Shown here in pieces: positions 28,447 to 35,688 of a stretch of 64,000 nt of DNA (positions are counted from its first letter, which is position 1; each line of letters opens with the position of its first letter). Source of the DNA: Streptomyces lydicus (GTDB lineage Bacteria > Actinomycetota > Actinomycetes > Streptomycetales > Streptomycetaceae). Under the pieces are notes generated by a model, which was not told the DNA's origin, ran no database searches, and was given only the letters and a program-made list of their open reading frames with translations. The position numbers were made by a program, and so were the translations under genes. Location: contig NZ_CP017157.1 of assembly GCF_001729485.1 (NCBI RefSeq), forward strand, positions 6,386,001 to 6,450,000, in the 5' to 3' direction.

Positions 28447-29901
28447 TCAGCCGTCCAGCGAGGTCATCACGTGCTTGATGCGGGTGTAGTCGTCGAAGCC
28501 GTAGGCGGAGAGGTCCTTGCCGTAGCCGGACTTCTTGAAGCCGCCGTGCGGCATCTCGGCGACCAGCGGGATGTGGGTGTTGATCCACACGCAGCCGAAG
28601 TCGAGGCTCTTGGACATCCGCATGGCGCGGGCGTGGTCCTTGGTCCACACCGAGGACGCCAGCGCATACTCGACGCCGTTCGCCCACTCCACCGCCTGCT
28701 TCTCGTCGGTGAAGGACTGGACGGTGATGACCGGGCCGAAGACCTCCTGCTGGACGATCTCGTCGTCCTGCTTGAGGCCGGAGACGACGGTCGGGGCGAA
28801 GAAGTAGCCCTTGTCGCCGACCTGCTCGCCGCCCGCCTCGATCTTGGCGTGCGCGGGCAGCCGGTCGATGAAGCCCTTGACCTGCTTGAGCTGGTTGGCG
28901 TTGTTCAGCGGCCCGTAGAGGACGTCCTCGTCGTCCACCGCGCCGGTCTTGGTCTCCGACGCGGCCTTGGCCAGCGCGGCGACGAACTCGTCGTGGATGG
29001 AGTCCTGGACGAGCACCCGGGTCGCGGCCGTACAGTCCTGGCCGGCGTTGAAGTAGCCGGCGACCGAGATGTCCTCGACGGCCTTGGCGATGTCGGTGTC
29101 CGCGAAGACCACGACCGGGGCCTTGCCGCCCAGCTCCAGGTGGACCCGCTTGAGGTCCTTGGACGCGGACTCGGCGACCTGCATGCCGGCGCGCACCGAG
29201 CCGGTGATGGAGGCCATCGCCGGAACCTTGTGCTCGACCATCAGACGGCCGGTCTCGCGGTCACCGCAGATGACGTTGAAGACGCCGCGGGAGTGACCGA
29301 GCTCGTCCAGCACGCTGCCGATGATGTCGGCGATCAGCACCGTGGAGGCCGGCGTGGTGTCGGAGGGCTTGATGACGACGGTGTTGCCCGCGGCCAGCGC
29401 CGGGGCGAACTTCCAGACGGCCATCATCATCGGGTAGTTCCACGGCGCGACCTGGGCGCAGACTCCGACCGGCTCGCGGCGGATGATCGAGGTGAAGCCG
29501 TCCATGTACTCGCCGGCCGAGCGCCCCTCCAGCATCCGGGCGGCACCCGCGAAGAAGCGGATCTGGTCCACCATCGGCGGGATTTCCTCGGAGCGTACGA
29601 GCGCGATCGGCTTGCCGCAGTTCTCGGACTCGGCGGCGATCAGTTCCTCGGCGCGCTCCTCGAAGCGGTCGGCGATCTTGAGCAGGACCTTCTGGCGCTC
29701 GGCCGGTACCAGGTCGCGCCAGGCGGGGAAGGCGGCCTCGGCGGCAGCCATCGCCGCGTCGACGTCCGCGGCGGCCGAGAGAGGGGCGGTGGCGTACGCC
29801 TCACCGGTGGCCGGGTTGACCACCTCCGTGGTCCGCCCGTCGGCGGCGTCCCGGAACTCCCCGTCGATGTAGTTGCGCAGACGACGCAGTGCGGTGGTCA
29901 C
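28447..29901 (-). CDS. Gamma-aminobutyraldehyde-type dehydrogenase, second copy
   Basis: A 484-residue aldehyde dehydrogenase with APWNYPMMM, SITGSVRAG, base Glu near 256 (LELGGKAPV) and Cys near 290 (NAGQDCTAATR). It is a PuuC/PatD-type enzyme and a paralogue of the 23.7 kb gene. The start is a GTG at 29901 with AGGGGG upstream. Its promoter region is shared with the divergent Lrp-aminotransferase operon, which points to a joint function: the aminotransferase makes the aminoaldehyde and this enzyme oxidises it. The downstream polyamine-binding lipoprotein gene, 146 bases on, may be co-transcribed. Confidence 0.92.
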   Translation of the reverse strand: MTTALRRLRNYIDGEFRDAADGRTTEVVNPATGEAYATAPLSAAADVDAAMAAAEAAFPAWRDLVPAERQKVLLKIADRFEERAEELIAAESENCGKPIALVRSEEIPPMVDQIRFFAGAARMLEGRSAGEYMDGFTSIIRREPVGVCAQVAPWNYPMMMAVWKFAPALAAGNTVVIKPSDTTPASTVLIADIIGSVLDELGHSRGVFNVICGDRETGRLMVEHKVPAMASITGSVRAGMQVAESASKDLKRVHLELGGKAPVVVFADTDIAKAVEDISVAGYFNAGQDCTAATRVLVQDSIHDEFVAALAKAASETKTGAVDDEDVLYGPLNNANQLKQVKGFIDRLPAHAKIEAGGEQVGDKGYFFAPTVVSGLKQDDEIVQQEVFGPVITVQSFTDEKQAVEWANGVEYALASSVWTKDHARAMRMSKSLDFGCVWINTHIPLVAEMPHGGFKKSGYGKDLSAYGFDDYTRIKHVMTSLDG

Positions 29902-29941
29902 TGTGCGCCCCCTTCAGTCAGATGTCCGGTGGTTTGCCTCC

Positions 29942-29969
29942 ACCCTAGCCGCGGAACCCACGTTTTCAA
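29942..29969 (-). promoter_or_regulatory. Probable promoter of the second aldehyde dehydrogenase gene
   Basis: On the minus strand TTGAAA (29964-29969), a 16-base spacer and TAGGGT (29942-29947), giving a start site about 35 bases before the GTG at 29901. Confidence 0.55.
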
Positions 29970-29986
29970 CACACCCGCCACTCGGG

Positions 29987-30031
29987 AACAACGGAATCAG
30001 TGAAATTTGGAGCGCGACACGACTAATTTCA
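29987..30031. promoter_or_regulatory. Candidate Lrp operator: shared 13-bp element plus inverted repeat
   Basis: 29987-29999 reads AACAACGGAATCA, identical to the minus-strand copy at 25284-25296. Two bases further is a TGAAATT-N17-AATTTCA inverted repeat (30001-30007 and 30025-30031). Both are AT-rich islands in very GC-rich DNA, between the divergent aldehyde dehydrogenase and Lrp genes, where an autoregulating Lrp protein would be expected to bind. Confidence 0.55.
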
Positions 30032-30069
30032 TCGATTCGGGGTTGCAAGACTGACGAGGCTCGTGCACA

Positions 30070-30552
30070 GTGAGGGACGTGGCCACTCGTGACAGAAACG
30101 GCACTCCGTCGATCGACTCCGTCTCCCTGGCGATCATCGAGCAGCTCCAGGAGGACGGGCGCCGTCCGTACGCCGCGATCGGCAAGGCCGTGGGCCTGTC
30201 CGAGGCGGCGGTGCGGCAGCGCGTACAGAAACTGCTCGACCAAGGCGTGATGCAGATCGTCGCGGTCACCGACCCCCTCACGGTCGGTTTCCGTCGGCAG
30301 GCAATGGTCGGCATCAACGTCGAGGGTGACCTCGACCCCGTGGCCGACGCCCTGACGACCATGGAAGAAGTCGAGTACGTCGTCATGACGGCCGGCTCCT
30401 TCGATCTCATCATCGAGATCGTCTGCGAGGACGACGACCACCTTCTGGAAATGATCAACAAGCGGATCCGCACGCTTCCCGGCGTCCGGACCACCGAGAG
30501 CTTCGTCTACCTCAAGCTCCGGAAGCAGACCTACACCTGGGGAACGAGATAG
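30070..30552 (+). CDS. Lrp/AsnC family transcriptional regulator
   Basis: A 160-residue regulator with an N-terminal winged helix (SLAIIEQLQEDGRRPYAAIG, then LSEAAVRQRVQKLLDQGVMQ) and a C-terminal RAM ligand-binding domain (MVGINVEGDLDPVADAL, TAGSFDLIIEIVCED). It most likely senses an amine or amino acid and controls the flanking aminotransferase and aldehyde dehydrogenase genes. Starts at GTG 30070 or GTG 30079; the former gives a better-spaced GAGG. It ends two bases before the aminotransferase ATG, so the two are in one operon. Confidence 0.92.
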   Translation: MRDVATRDRNGTPSIDSVSLAIIEQLQEDGRRPYAAIGKAVGLSEAAVRQRVQKLLDQGVMQIVAVTDPLTVGFRRQAMVGINVEGDLDPVADALTTMEEVEYVVMTAGSFDLIIEIVCEDDDHLLEMINKRIRTLPGVRTTESFVYLKLRKQTYTWGTR

Positions 30553-30554
30553 CA

Positions 30555-31916
30555 ATGAGTCGCGACCTCTCCAAGACGGCATACGACCACCTGTGGATGC
30601 ACTTCACGCGCATGTCGTCGTACGAGAACGCCCCCGTGCCGACGATCGTGCGCGGTGAGGGCACCAACATCTACGACGACAAGGGCAAGCGCTACATCGA
30701 CGGCCTTGCCGGCCTCTTTGTGGTCAACGCCGGCCACGGCCGGGTCGAGCTCGCCGAGACCGCCTACAAGCAGGCGCAGGAGCTGGCCTTCTTCCCCGTG
30801 TGGTCCTACGCCCACCCCAAGGCCGTGGAGCTCGCCGAGCGCCTCGCCAACGAGGCCCCCGGCGACCTCAACAAGGTCTTCTTCACCACCGGCGGCGGCG
30901 AGGCCGTCGAGACCGCCTGGAAGCTGGCCAAGCAGTACTTCAAGCTCACCGGCAAGCCGATGAAGCACAAGGTGATATCCCGCGCGGTGGCCTACCACGG
31001 CACCCCGCAGGGCGCCCTGTCCATCACCGGTCTGCCCGGCCTGAAGGCCCCCTTCGAGCCGCTGGTCCCCGGCGCGCACAAGGTGCCGAACACCAACATC
31101 TACCGCGCCCCGATCCACGGCGACGACCCCGAGGCGTTCGGCCGCTGGGCCGCCGACCAGATCGAGCAGCAGATCCTCTTCGAGGGCCCCGAGACCGTCG
31201 CCGCGGTCTTCCTGGAGCCGGTGCAGAACGCCGGTGGCTGCTTCCCGCCGCCGCCCGGCTACTTCCAGCGCGTCCGCGAGATCTGCGACCAGTACGACGT
31301 GCTGCTCGTCTCCGACGAGGTCATCTGCGCCTTCGGCCGTCTGGGCACGACCTTCGCCTGTGACAAGTTCGGCTACGTCCCGGACATGATCACCTGCGCC
31401 AAGGGCATGACCTCGGGCTACTCCCCGATCGGCGCCTGCATCATCTCCGACCGCCTGGCGGAGCCGTTCTACAAGGGCGACAACACCTTCCTGCACGGCT
31501 ACACCTTCGGCGGCCACCCGGTCTCCGCGGCCGTCGGTGTCGCCAACCTCGACATCTTCGAGCGCGAGGGTCTCAACAAGCACGTTCTCGACAACGAGGG
31601 CAACTTCCTGAGCACCCTGCAGAAGCTGCACGACCTGCCGATCGTCGGCGACGTCCGCGGCAACGGCTTCTTCTACGGCATCGAGCTCGTCAAGGACAAG
31701 GCCACCAAGGAGTCCTTCAACGACGAGGAGACCGAGCGCGTCCTGTACGGCTTCCTCTCCAAGGCGCTGTACGACAACGGCCTCTACTGCCGCGCCGACG
31801 ACCGTGGCGACCCGGTCATCCAGCTCGCCCCGCCGCTGATCGCCGACCAGTCGGTCTTCGACGAGATCGAGCAGATCCTGCGCACGGTCCTCACCGAGGC
31901 GTGGACCAAGCTCTGA
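30555..31916 (+). CDS. Class III omega-aminotransferase (putrescine/GABA type)
   Basis: A 453-residue PLP enzyme with TTGGGEAVETAWKLAKQY, YHGTPQGALSITG, the pyridoxal contact SDEVICAFGRLG (Asp near 254) and the Schiff-base lysine near 283 (CAKGMTSGYSPIGA), then GYTFGGHPVSAAVG. The pattern matches the pyruvate-dependent omega-aminotransferases (SpuC-like putrescine or beta-alanine/GABA transaminases) better than GabT. It would deaminate putrescine, cadaverine or GABA. Encoded directly after the Lrp regulator and divergently from an aminobutyraldehyde-type dehydrogenase. Followed by a hairpin terminator. Confidence 0.92.
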   Translation: MSRDLSKTAYDHLWMHFTRMSSYENAPVPTIVRGEGTNIYDDKGKRYIDGLAGLFVVNAGHGRVELAETAYKQAQELAFFPVWSYAHPKAVELAERLANEAPGDLNKVFFTTGGGEAVETAWKLAKQYFKLTGKPMKHKVISRAVAYHGTPQGALSITGLPGLKAPFEPLVPGAHKVPNTNIYRAPIHGDDPEAFGRWAADQIEQQILFEGPETVAAVFLEPVQNAGGCFPPPPGYFQRVREICDQYDVLLVSDEVICAFGRLGTTFACDKFGYVPDMITCAKGMTSGYSPIGACIISDRLAEPFYKGDNTFLHGYTFGGHPVSAAVGVANLDIFEREGLNKHVLDNEGNFLSTLQKLHDLPIVGDVRGNGFFYGIELVKDKATKESFNDEETERVLYGFLSKALYDNGLYCRADDRGDPVIQLAPPLIADQSVFDEIEQILRTVLTEAWTKL

Positions 31917-31992
31917 CCGAGGCGGCCGCGTCCCGGTTCGCCGAGGCGCTCCTGACGGCCCTACAGCCTCCGGTGCACAACTGAACATCCAT

Positions 31993-32038
31993 CGGCCCGG
32001 ATTCACTCACTTCAAGCCATACGAGTGAATCTGGGCCG
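31993..32038 (+). terminator. Terminator of the lrp-aminotransferase operon
   Basis: 16-bp stem (31993-32008 and 32023-32038) with one G-U-type position and a 14-base loop, about 75 bases after the aminotransferase stop and followed by TTGTG. Confidence 0.8.
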
Positions 32039-32065
32039 TTGTGCTGCCAAGCCACGAATACCGGG

Positions 32066-32094
32066 GGTCACCAGTCTTTACCGTGCTAGTGACC
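32066..32094. promoter_or_regulatory. Inverted repeat upstream of the ABC transporter operon
   Basis: GGTCACCAG-N11-CTAGTGACC, eight of nine positions matching, 68 bases before the ATPase gene. It could be an operator; there is no cognate regulator beside it. Confidence 0.4.
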
Positions 32095-32161
32095 GATACC
32101 CTCCATGGTCGTTCACCCGCTTGGGGGAACGAGTCGACGCGATCTATCAAGAGGTGCGCAG

Positions 32162-32902
32162 ATGGTGGCCCCGCCTGACAACGACGTTCTCTGGGCCCGC
32201 GGCCTGCACCACACGCTCGGTGGCACCACCGCCCTCGCCGGAGTCTCCCTCGGCGTCCGCGAAGGCGAGATCCTCGCCGTCACCGGCCCGCGCGGCAGCG
32301 GCAAGACGACCCTCCTGAAATGTCTCTCCGGTCAACTCGTCCCCACCGAGGGCGAGGTCTGGTTCAACAGCGCACCCGTACACACCCTTTCCTCCCCCAG
32401 CCGCGAACGGCTGCGTCTGGACCGGTTCGGCTGGATCGACACCGAGCCGCACCTCGTCCGCGAACTCTCCGCCTGGGAGAACGCCGCACTCCCGCTGCTG
32501 CTGCGCGGCACCGGCGCCCGCTCCGCCAAGCACACCGCCCTCGAATGGCTGGATCGCCTCGACGTCGGCATGTGCGCCCGCCGCCGCCCCGGTCAGCTCG
32601 ACCAGTCCCAGCGGCAGCGCGTCGCCATCGCCCGCGCCCTCGCCACCACCCCCCAGGTGCTGTTCGCCGACGAGCCCACCGCACCGCTGCACCAGGCCGA
32701 CGGCACCCAGGTGCTGCGCACCCTCACCACCGCGGCCCGTTCGCACCAGATCACCGTGGTCCTGGCGACCCACGACGCCGACGTCGCCACGCTCGCCGAC
32801 CGCTCCCTCGCGCTGCTCGACGGCCGCCCGGCGACCGCCGTGCCCGTCACCACCGGTGCCTCCGACGAGGAAAGCAGGGCAGAGTGCTCGCTCTCCGTCT
32901 AG
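32162..32902 (+). CDS. ABC transporter ATP-binding protein with degenerate signature
   Basis: A 246-residue ATPase of the MacB/LolD-like (exporter) type. Walker A GPRGSGKT is at 42-49, Walker B is VLFADEPT and the H-loop is LATHD. The signature that should read LSGGQ is LDQSQ (PGQLDQSQRQRVAIARAL), losing both glycines. This may lower ATPase activity or mark a specialised subfamily. The start ATG 32162 is preceded by GAGG. It overlaps the following membrane protein gene by 19 bases, so both belong to one transporter. The cargo is unknown. Confidence 0.88.
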   Translation: MVAPPDNDVLWARGLHHTLGGTTALAGVSLGVREGEILAVTGPRGSGKTTLLKCLSGQLVPTEGEVWFNSAPVHTLSSPSRERLRLDRFGWIDTEPHLVRELSAWENAALPLLLRGTGARSAKHTALEWLDRLDVGMCARRRPGQLDQSQRQRVAIARALATTPQVLFADEPTAPLHQADGTQVLRTLTTAARSHQITVVLATHDADVATLADRSLALLDGRPATAVPVTTGASDEESRAECSLSV

Positions 32903-34056
32903 CCCGCGGCTCCCACCCCCTGGTGCTGCTGCGCCGCCTCGGCGTCTCCGCCGCCGCGGCCGGTACCGGCTTCCTGCTGCTGTCCACCGTCGGTCACGCC
33001 GCCGGCCACCCCGCCGCGGTCGACGAGTCCCTGGTGCGCCTGCTGTGGTGCGCCGCGCCGCTCGCCGCCACCGCCCAGTTCGCGGTCTCCACGGCCCGCA
33101 CGGACCCCGCCGCCCGGCTCCAGCGCGGAATGACCGCCGCCGGTCTCGGCCCCCTGCGTCTCACCCTGCTGGCCACCGCCTCCACCGCCCTGACCTGCTT
33201 CCTCGGCGTCCTCCTCGCGTTGGTCGGCTTCCTCCGCCTGCGCGGCGACCTCGGCGGTCCATTCGGCGACGCCCCCGTCGGCATCGACCCCGACCTGCTG
33301 GGCGCCGGCCACCCCGTGCCGCTCGTCGGCGCCCTCATGCTGCTGGCGCTCGTCCCGCTGACCGCCGCCGTCGCGACCGCCTTCTCGCTCCGCCCCCGCA
33401 ACGAGGCCGGCGCCCCCGGCGACGAGACCCTCCCCAGGACCGCCCCGCCCTCCGGCCTCCCGTGGGGCATCGCCCTGGCCGCGGCGGGCCTGGCCATCGA
33501 GGCGTACACCAGCCCCGGCACCGCCGGCTCCGGCGGGCTGCTCCCCCTTCCCGGCCGGCTCGTCGGCAGCCCGCCCGGCGTCCTGGCCGGCTGGGCCCTG
33601 TCCGCCTTCGGCCTCGTCCTCGCCGGCCCCGGCCTGGTCCATCTGTGCGGCCGCCTGCTCTGCGCCGGCCGCCCCGGTGCGCTGCGGCTGCTGTCCGGCC
33701 GCGTCCTCCAGGAGGAGTCGCCCCGCCTCGGCCGCCCGCTCGGCGTCCTGTGCGCGGTCGCCTCCGCCGCCTACGCCGCGGTCAAGGTCTACGAGGCTTC
33801 TCCCACCCGTCCCTTCGGACCGCTCACCGCCGTCGGCGCTGCGGTCGTCCTCGCCTGTGTCACGGCCAGCGCTTTCACCGCCGCCCTCGAATCGCGTTCG
33901 GCGCGCGCCCACACCACCGCCGCGCTCCGCCGCCTCGGTGCCTCCGCCTCCGTCCTGCACCGCGCCGCTGCTCTGCGCACCCTCTCCCTCCTGCTCGTCC
34001 TGGCCCCTCTGACCTGGACCGTCGCCGAAATGGCCACCCTGCCGCTGGTGCATTGA
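32884..34056 (+). CDS. ABC transporter membrane protein
   Basis: A 390-residue, Ala/Leu-rich protein with about eight hydrophobic segments and no conserved catalytic motif. It begins at the GTG at 32884, inside the 3' end of the ATPase gene, indicating translational coupling. Its distribution of helices (segments around 22-42, 50-66, 93-115, 145-165, 195-210, 235-260 and two near the C-terminus) resembles FtsX-like or ABC-2-like streptomycete permeases, but I cannot assign a family firmly. It should form the pore for the preceding ATPase. Confidence 0.8.
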   Translation: MLALRLARGSHPLVLLRRLGVSAAAAGTGFLLLSTVGHAAGHPAAVDESLVRLLWCAAPLAATAQFAVSTARTDPAARLQRGMTAAGLGPLRLTLLATASTALTCFLGVLLALVGFLRLRGDLGGPFGDAPVGIDPDLLGAGHPVPLVGALMLLALVPLTAAVATAFSLRPRNEAGAPGDETLPRTAPPSGLPWGIALAAAGLAIEAYTSPGTAGSGGLLPLPGRLVGSPPGVLAGWALSAFGLVLAGPGLVHLCGRLLCAGRPGALRLLSGRVLQEESPRLGRPLGVLCAVASAAYAAVKVYEASPTRPFGPLTAVGAAVVLACVTASAFTAALESRSARAHTTAALRRLGASASVLHRAAALRTLSLLLVLAPLTWTVAEMATLPLVH

Positions 34057-34081
34057 GTCCCCGTAGAACCCTGACGGACCC

Positions 34082-34112
34082 GGCCGGGAGCGAGCCCTCA
34101 TCGCTCCCGGCC
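34082..34112. terminator. Bidirectional terminator
   Basis: Perfect 12-bp inverted repeat (34082-34093 and 34101-34112) with a 7-base loop, between the convergent transporter and phosphatase-like genes. Confidence 0.85.
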
Positions 34113-34175
34113 TGACGGCCGTCTGAGGACGGGCCGGCCCGGTGCGGCGAGAACGGCCGGGGCGGGCTCGCCCGG

Positions 34176-34607
34176 TCAGTCGCCGAAGCGCCGGACGTAG
34201 CGCTTCTGCCAGGGGGTTTCGACGGCACGGGGGTGGTAGTTCCGGCGTACGTAGTCCACCGCCTGCGCGGCGGGAACGCCGTCGAGGACCGCGAGGCAGG
34301 CCAGTGCCGTGCCGGTGCGCCCGCGTCCGCCCTCGCAGGCGACCTCGACCCGCTCGCGGTCGGCGCGCGTCCATGCCTCACCGAGGAGGGCCCGGGCCTG
34401 TGCGTGACTGCTCGGCAGCCGGAAGTCCGGCCAGCGCAGCCACGCGGCTTCCCAGTCGACGTCGGGAGGCTGCTTGCCCAGCAGATAGAGGGCATAGGCC
34501 GGCGCCGGCCCGGACGGCAGCGGGTGGCGCAGCCCGCGGCCTCGGATCAGCCGCCCGGAGGGAAGTCGTAGAACCCCGTGGTCAGTTGTCTGCCAGCTCT
34601 CGGTCAT
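34176..34607 (-). CDS. Small tyrosine-phosphatase-like protein
   Basis: A 143-residue protein with a cysteine-phosphatase P-loop at about 91-97 (ACEGGRGRTGTALACLA, a CX5R motif) and, upstream, a conserved-looking WLRWPDFRLPSS that could hold the general acid Asp. The His that normally precedes the catalytic Cys is Ala. The C-terminus (VPAAQAVDYVRRNYHPRAVE) matches dual-specificity phosphatase folds. It probably dephosphorylates a phosphotyrosine protein or a small phosphate ester; the target is unknown. Single gene, convergent with the ABC transporter. Confidence 0.8.
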   Translation of the reverse strand: MTESWQTTDHGVLRLPSGRLIRGRGLRHPLPSGPAPAYALYLLGKQPPDVDWEAAWLRWPDFRLPSSHAQARALLGEAWTRADRERVEVACEGGRGRTGTALACLAVLDGVPAAQAVDYVRRNYHPRAVETPWQKRYVRRFGD

Positions 34608-34706
34608 CGGGCCACCGTACGTGCGCGGGCGGCGGAGGGGTGCGCGTTCGGACAGCTCGGGAGGAACTCCGATCCGCCGCCGGCGCCGGTCGCCCGCCGG
34701 CTCCGG

Positions 34707-35132
34707 TCAGTCGCGGGCGAGCGCCGTCGCCTCGATCTCTATCTGCCAGTCCGGCTGGGCCAGCGAAGACACCTCCAGGAGGGTGTCCGCGGGGTAGGGC
34801 CGGGAGAGGAACTCCTCGCGCAGCCTGATGACATCGTCGAGGTGGGAGGCCATGTCCGTGACGAAGATGCCCACCTTCACCACGTCCGCGAGCGAGGCCC
34901 CGGCCGCGGCGAGGACCCGTTCGACGTTCGCGAACGCCTGCCGCCCTTGCGCGAGGAAGTCGTCCGAGACGGTCCTGCCCTGTTCGTCGATCCCCGCTTG
35001 GCCCGAGACGTGAATCCAGCCGCCCGCCTTGACGGCCTGCGAGATCCGGTACGGCTCGTACCAGTCCGGAGTGGTGGCGACGCGCTCGATCTCCTGCGCG
35101 CCCCGCGTATCGGTCACTTCGGTCACTGTCAT
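34707..35132 (-). CDS. RidA family protein lacking the canonical arginine
   Basis: A 141-residue member of the RidA/YjgF/YER057c superfamily (SQAVKAGGWIHVSGQAGID, DVVKVGIFVTDM, TLLEVSSLAQPDWQIEIEATA). RidA itself removes reactive enamines using an Arg in the C-terminal segment. Here that place reads PADTLLEV without Arg, as in the Rid subgroups that lack deaminase activity. Start ATG 35132 has GAGAGGAAG upstream. It is divergent from the marR gene with palindromic operators between, so it is probably controlled by that regulator. Confidence 0.87.
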   Translation of the reverse strand: MTVTEVTDTRGAQEIERVATTPDWYEPYRISQAVKAGGWIHVSGQAGIDEQGRTVSDDFLAQGRQAFANVERVLAAAGASLADVVKVGIFVTDMASHLDDVIRLREEFLSRPYPADTLLEVSSLAQPDWQIEIEATALARD

Positions 35133-35173
35133 GGTCGCCGCTTCCTCTCCCCGTTCCATGCGCCTACATCACT

Positions 35174-35207
35174 TGCATGCGCATGCATTAGTTTCCGGTA
35201 CATGTAC
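35174..35207. promoter_or_regulatory. Candidate MarR operators
   Basis: A perfect 14-bp palindrome TGCATGCGCATGCA (35174-35187) and a perfect 10-bp palindrome GTACATGTAC (35198-35207), between the divergent ridA-like and marR genes. MarR dimers typically bind such palindromes and repress both directions. Confidence 0.65.
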
Positions 35208-35273
35208 GCTGCTGTCAAGGCCCCGCCCCCGCACGTCAATCGGCGGAGGAGCGGCAACGGCAGCAGAAAGCGG

Positions 35274-35687
35274 ATGGCGATGGACGCGGAGCACTGGGAC
35301 CGGCTCGGAGCACTGCACACACGCGTCGAGCAGGAACTGGCACGAGCCCTGCAGAGGCACCACAGCATCGGGCTCTCCGAGTACCGCGCGCTGTCCCGAC
35401 TGGCCGAGGCGGACGACGGTGAACTGCGCATGCAGGAGCTCGCCGACCTCATCGGCCTGAACCAGAGCTCGGTGAGCAGGCTCGCCTCCCGCCTGGAGTC
35501 CTCCGGCCTGACGCGCCGGGACCTGTGCCCCGACGACCGGCGCGGCGTCTACAGCGTCATCACCGAGGAGGGGCGGGAGGTGCAGAAGAAGGCGCGACCG
35601 ACGTATGACGGCGCGCTGCGGGAGGCACTCGACGCCGCTGCCGCCGACGGGCACCTCGGCCCGCTGGTGGAATCCCTGCGGTCCTAA
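35274..35687 (+). CDS. MarR family transcriptional regulator
   Basis: A 137-residue winged-helix regulator. The recognition region is LRMQELADLIGLNQSSVSRLASRLESSGL and the wing DLCPDDRRGVYSVITEEG, both typical of MarR. Dimerisation helices occupy both ends. Starts at ATG 35274, or the ATG at 35280. It is divergent from the RidA-like gene and followed after one base by the LOG-family gene, so it likely regulates both. Confidence 0.92.
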   Translation: MAMDAEHWDRLGALHTRVEQELARALQRHHSIGLSEYRALSRLAEADDGELRMQELADLIGLNQSSVSRLASRLESSGLTRRDLCPDDRRGVYSVITEEGREVQKKARPTYDGALREALDAAAADGHLGPLVESLRS

Positions 35688-35688
35688 C

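Noticed and set aside
28159..30003. Open frame of about 614 codons on the plus strand
   Set aside because: Antisense to the well-supported second aldehyde dehydrogenase gene; shadow of its third codon positions.
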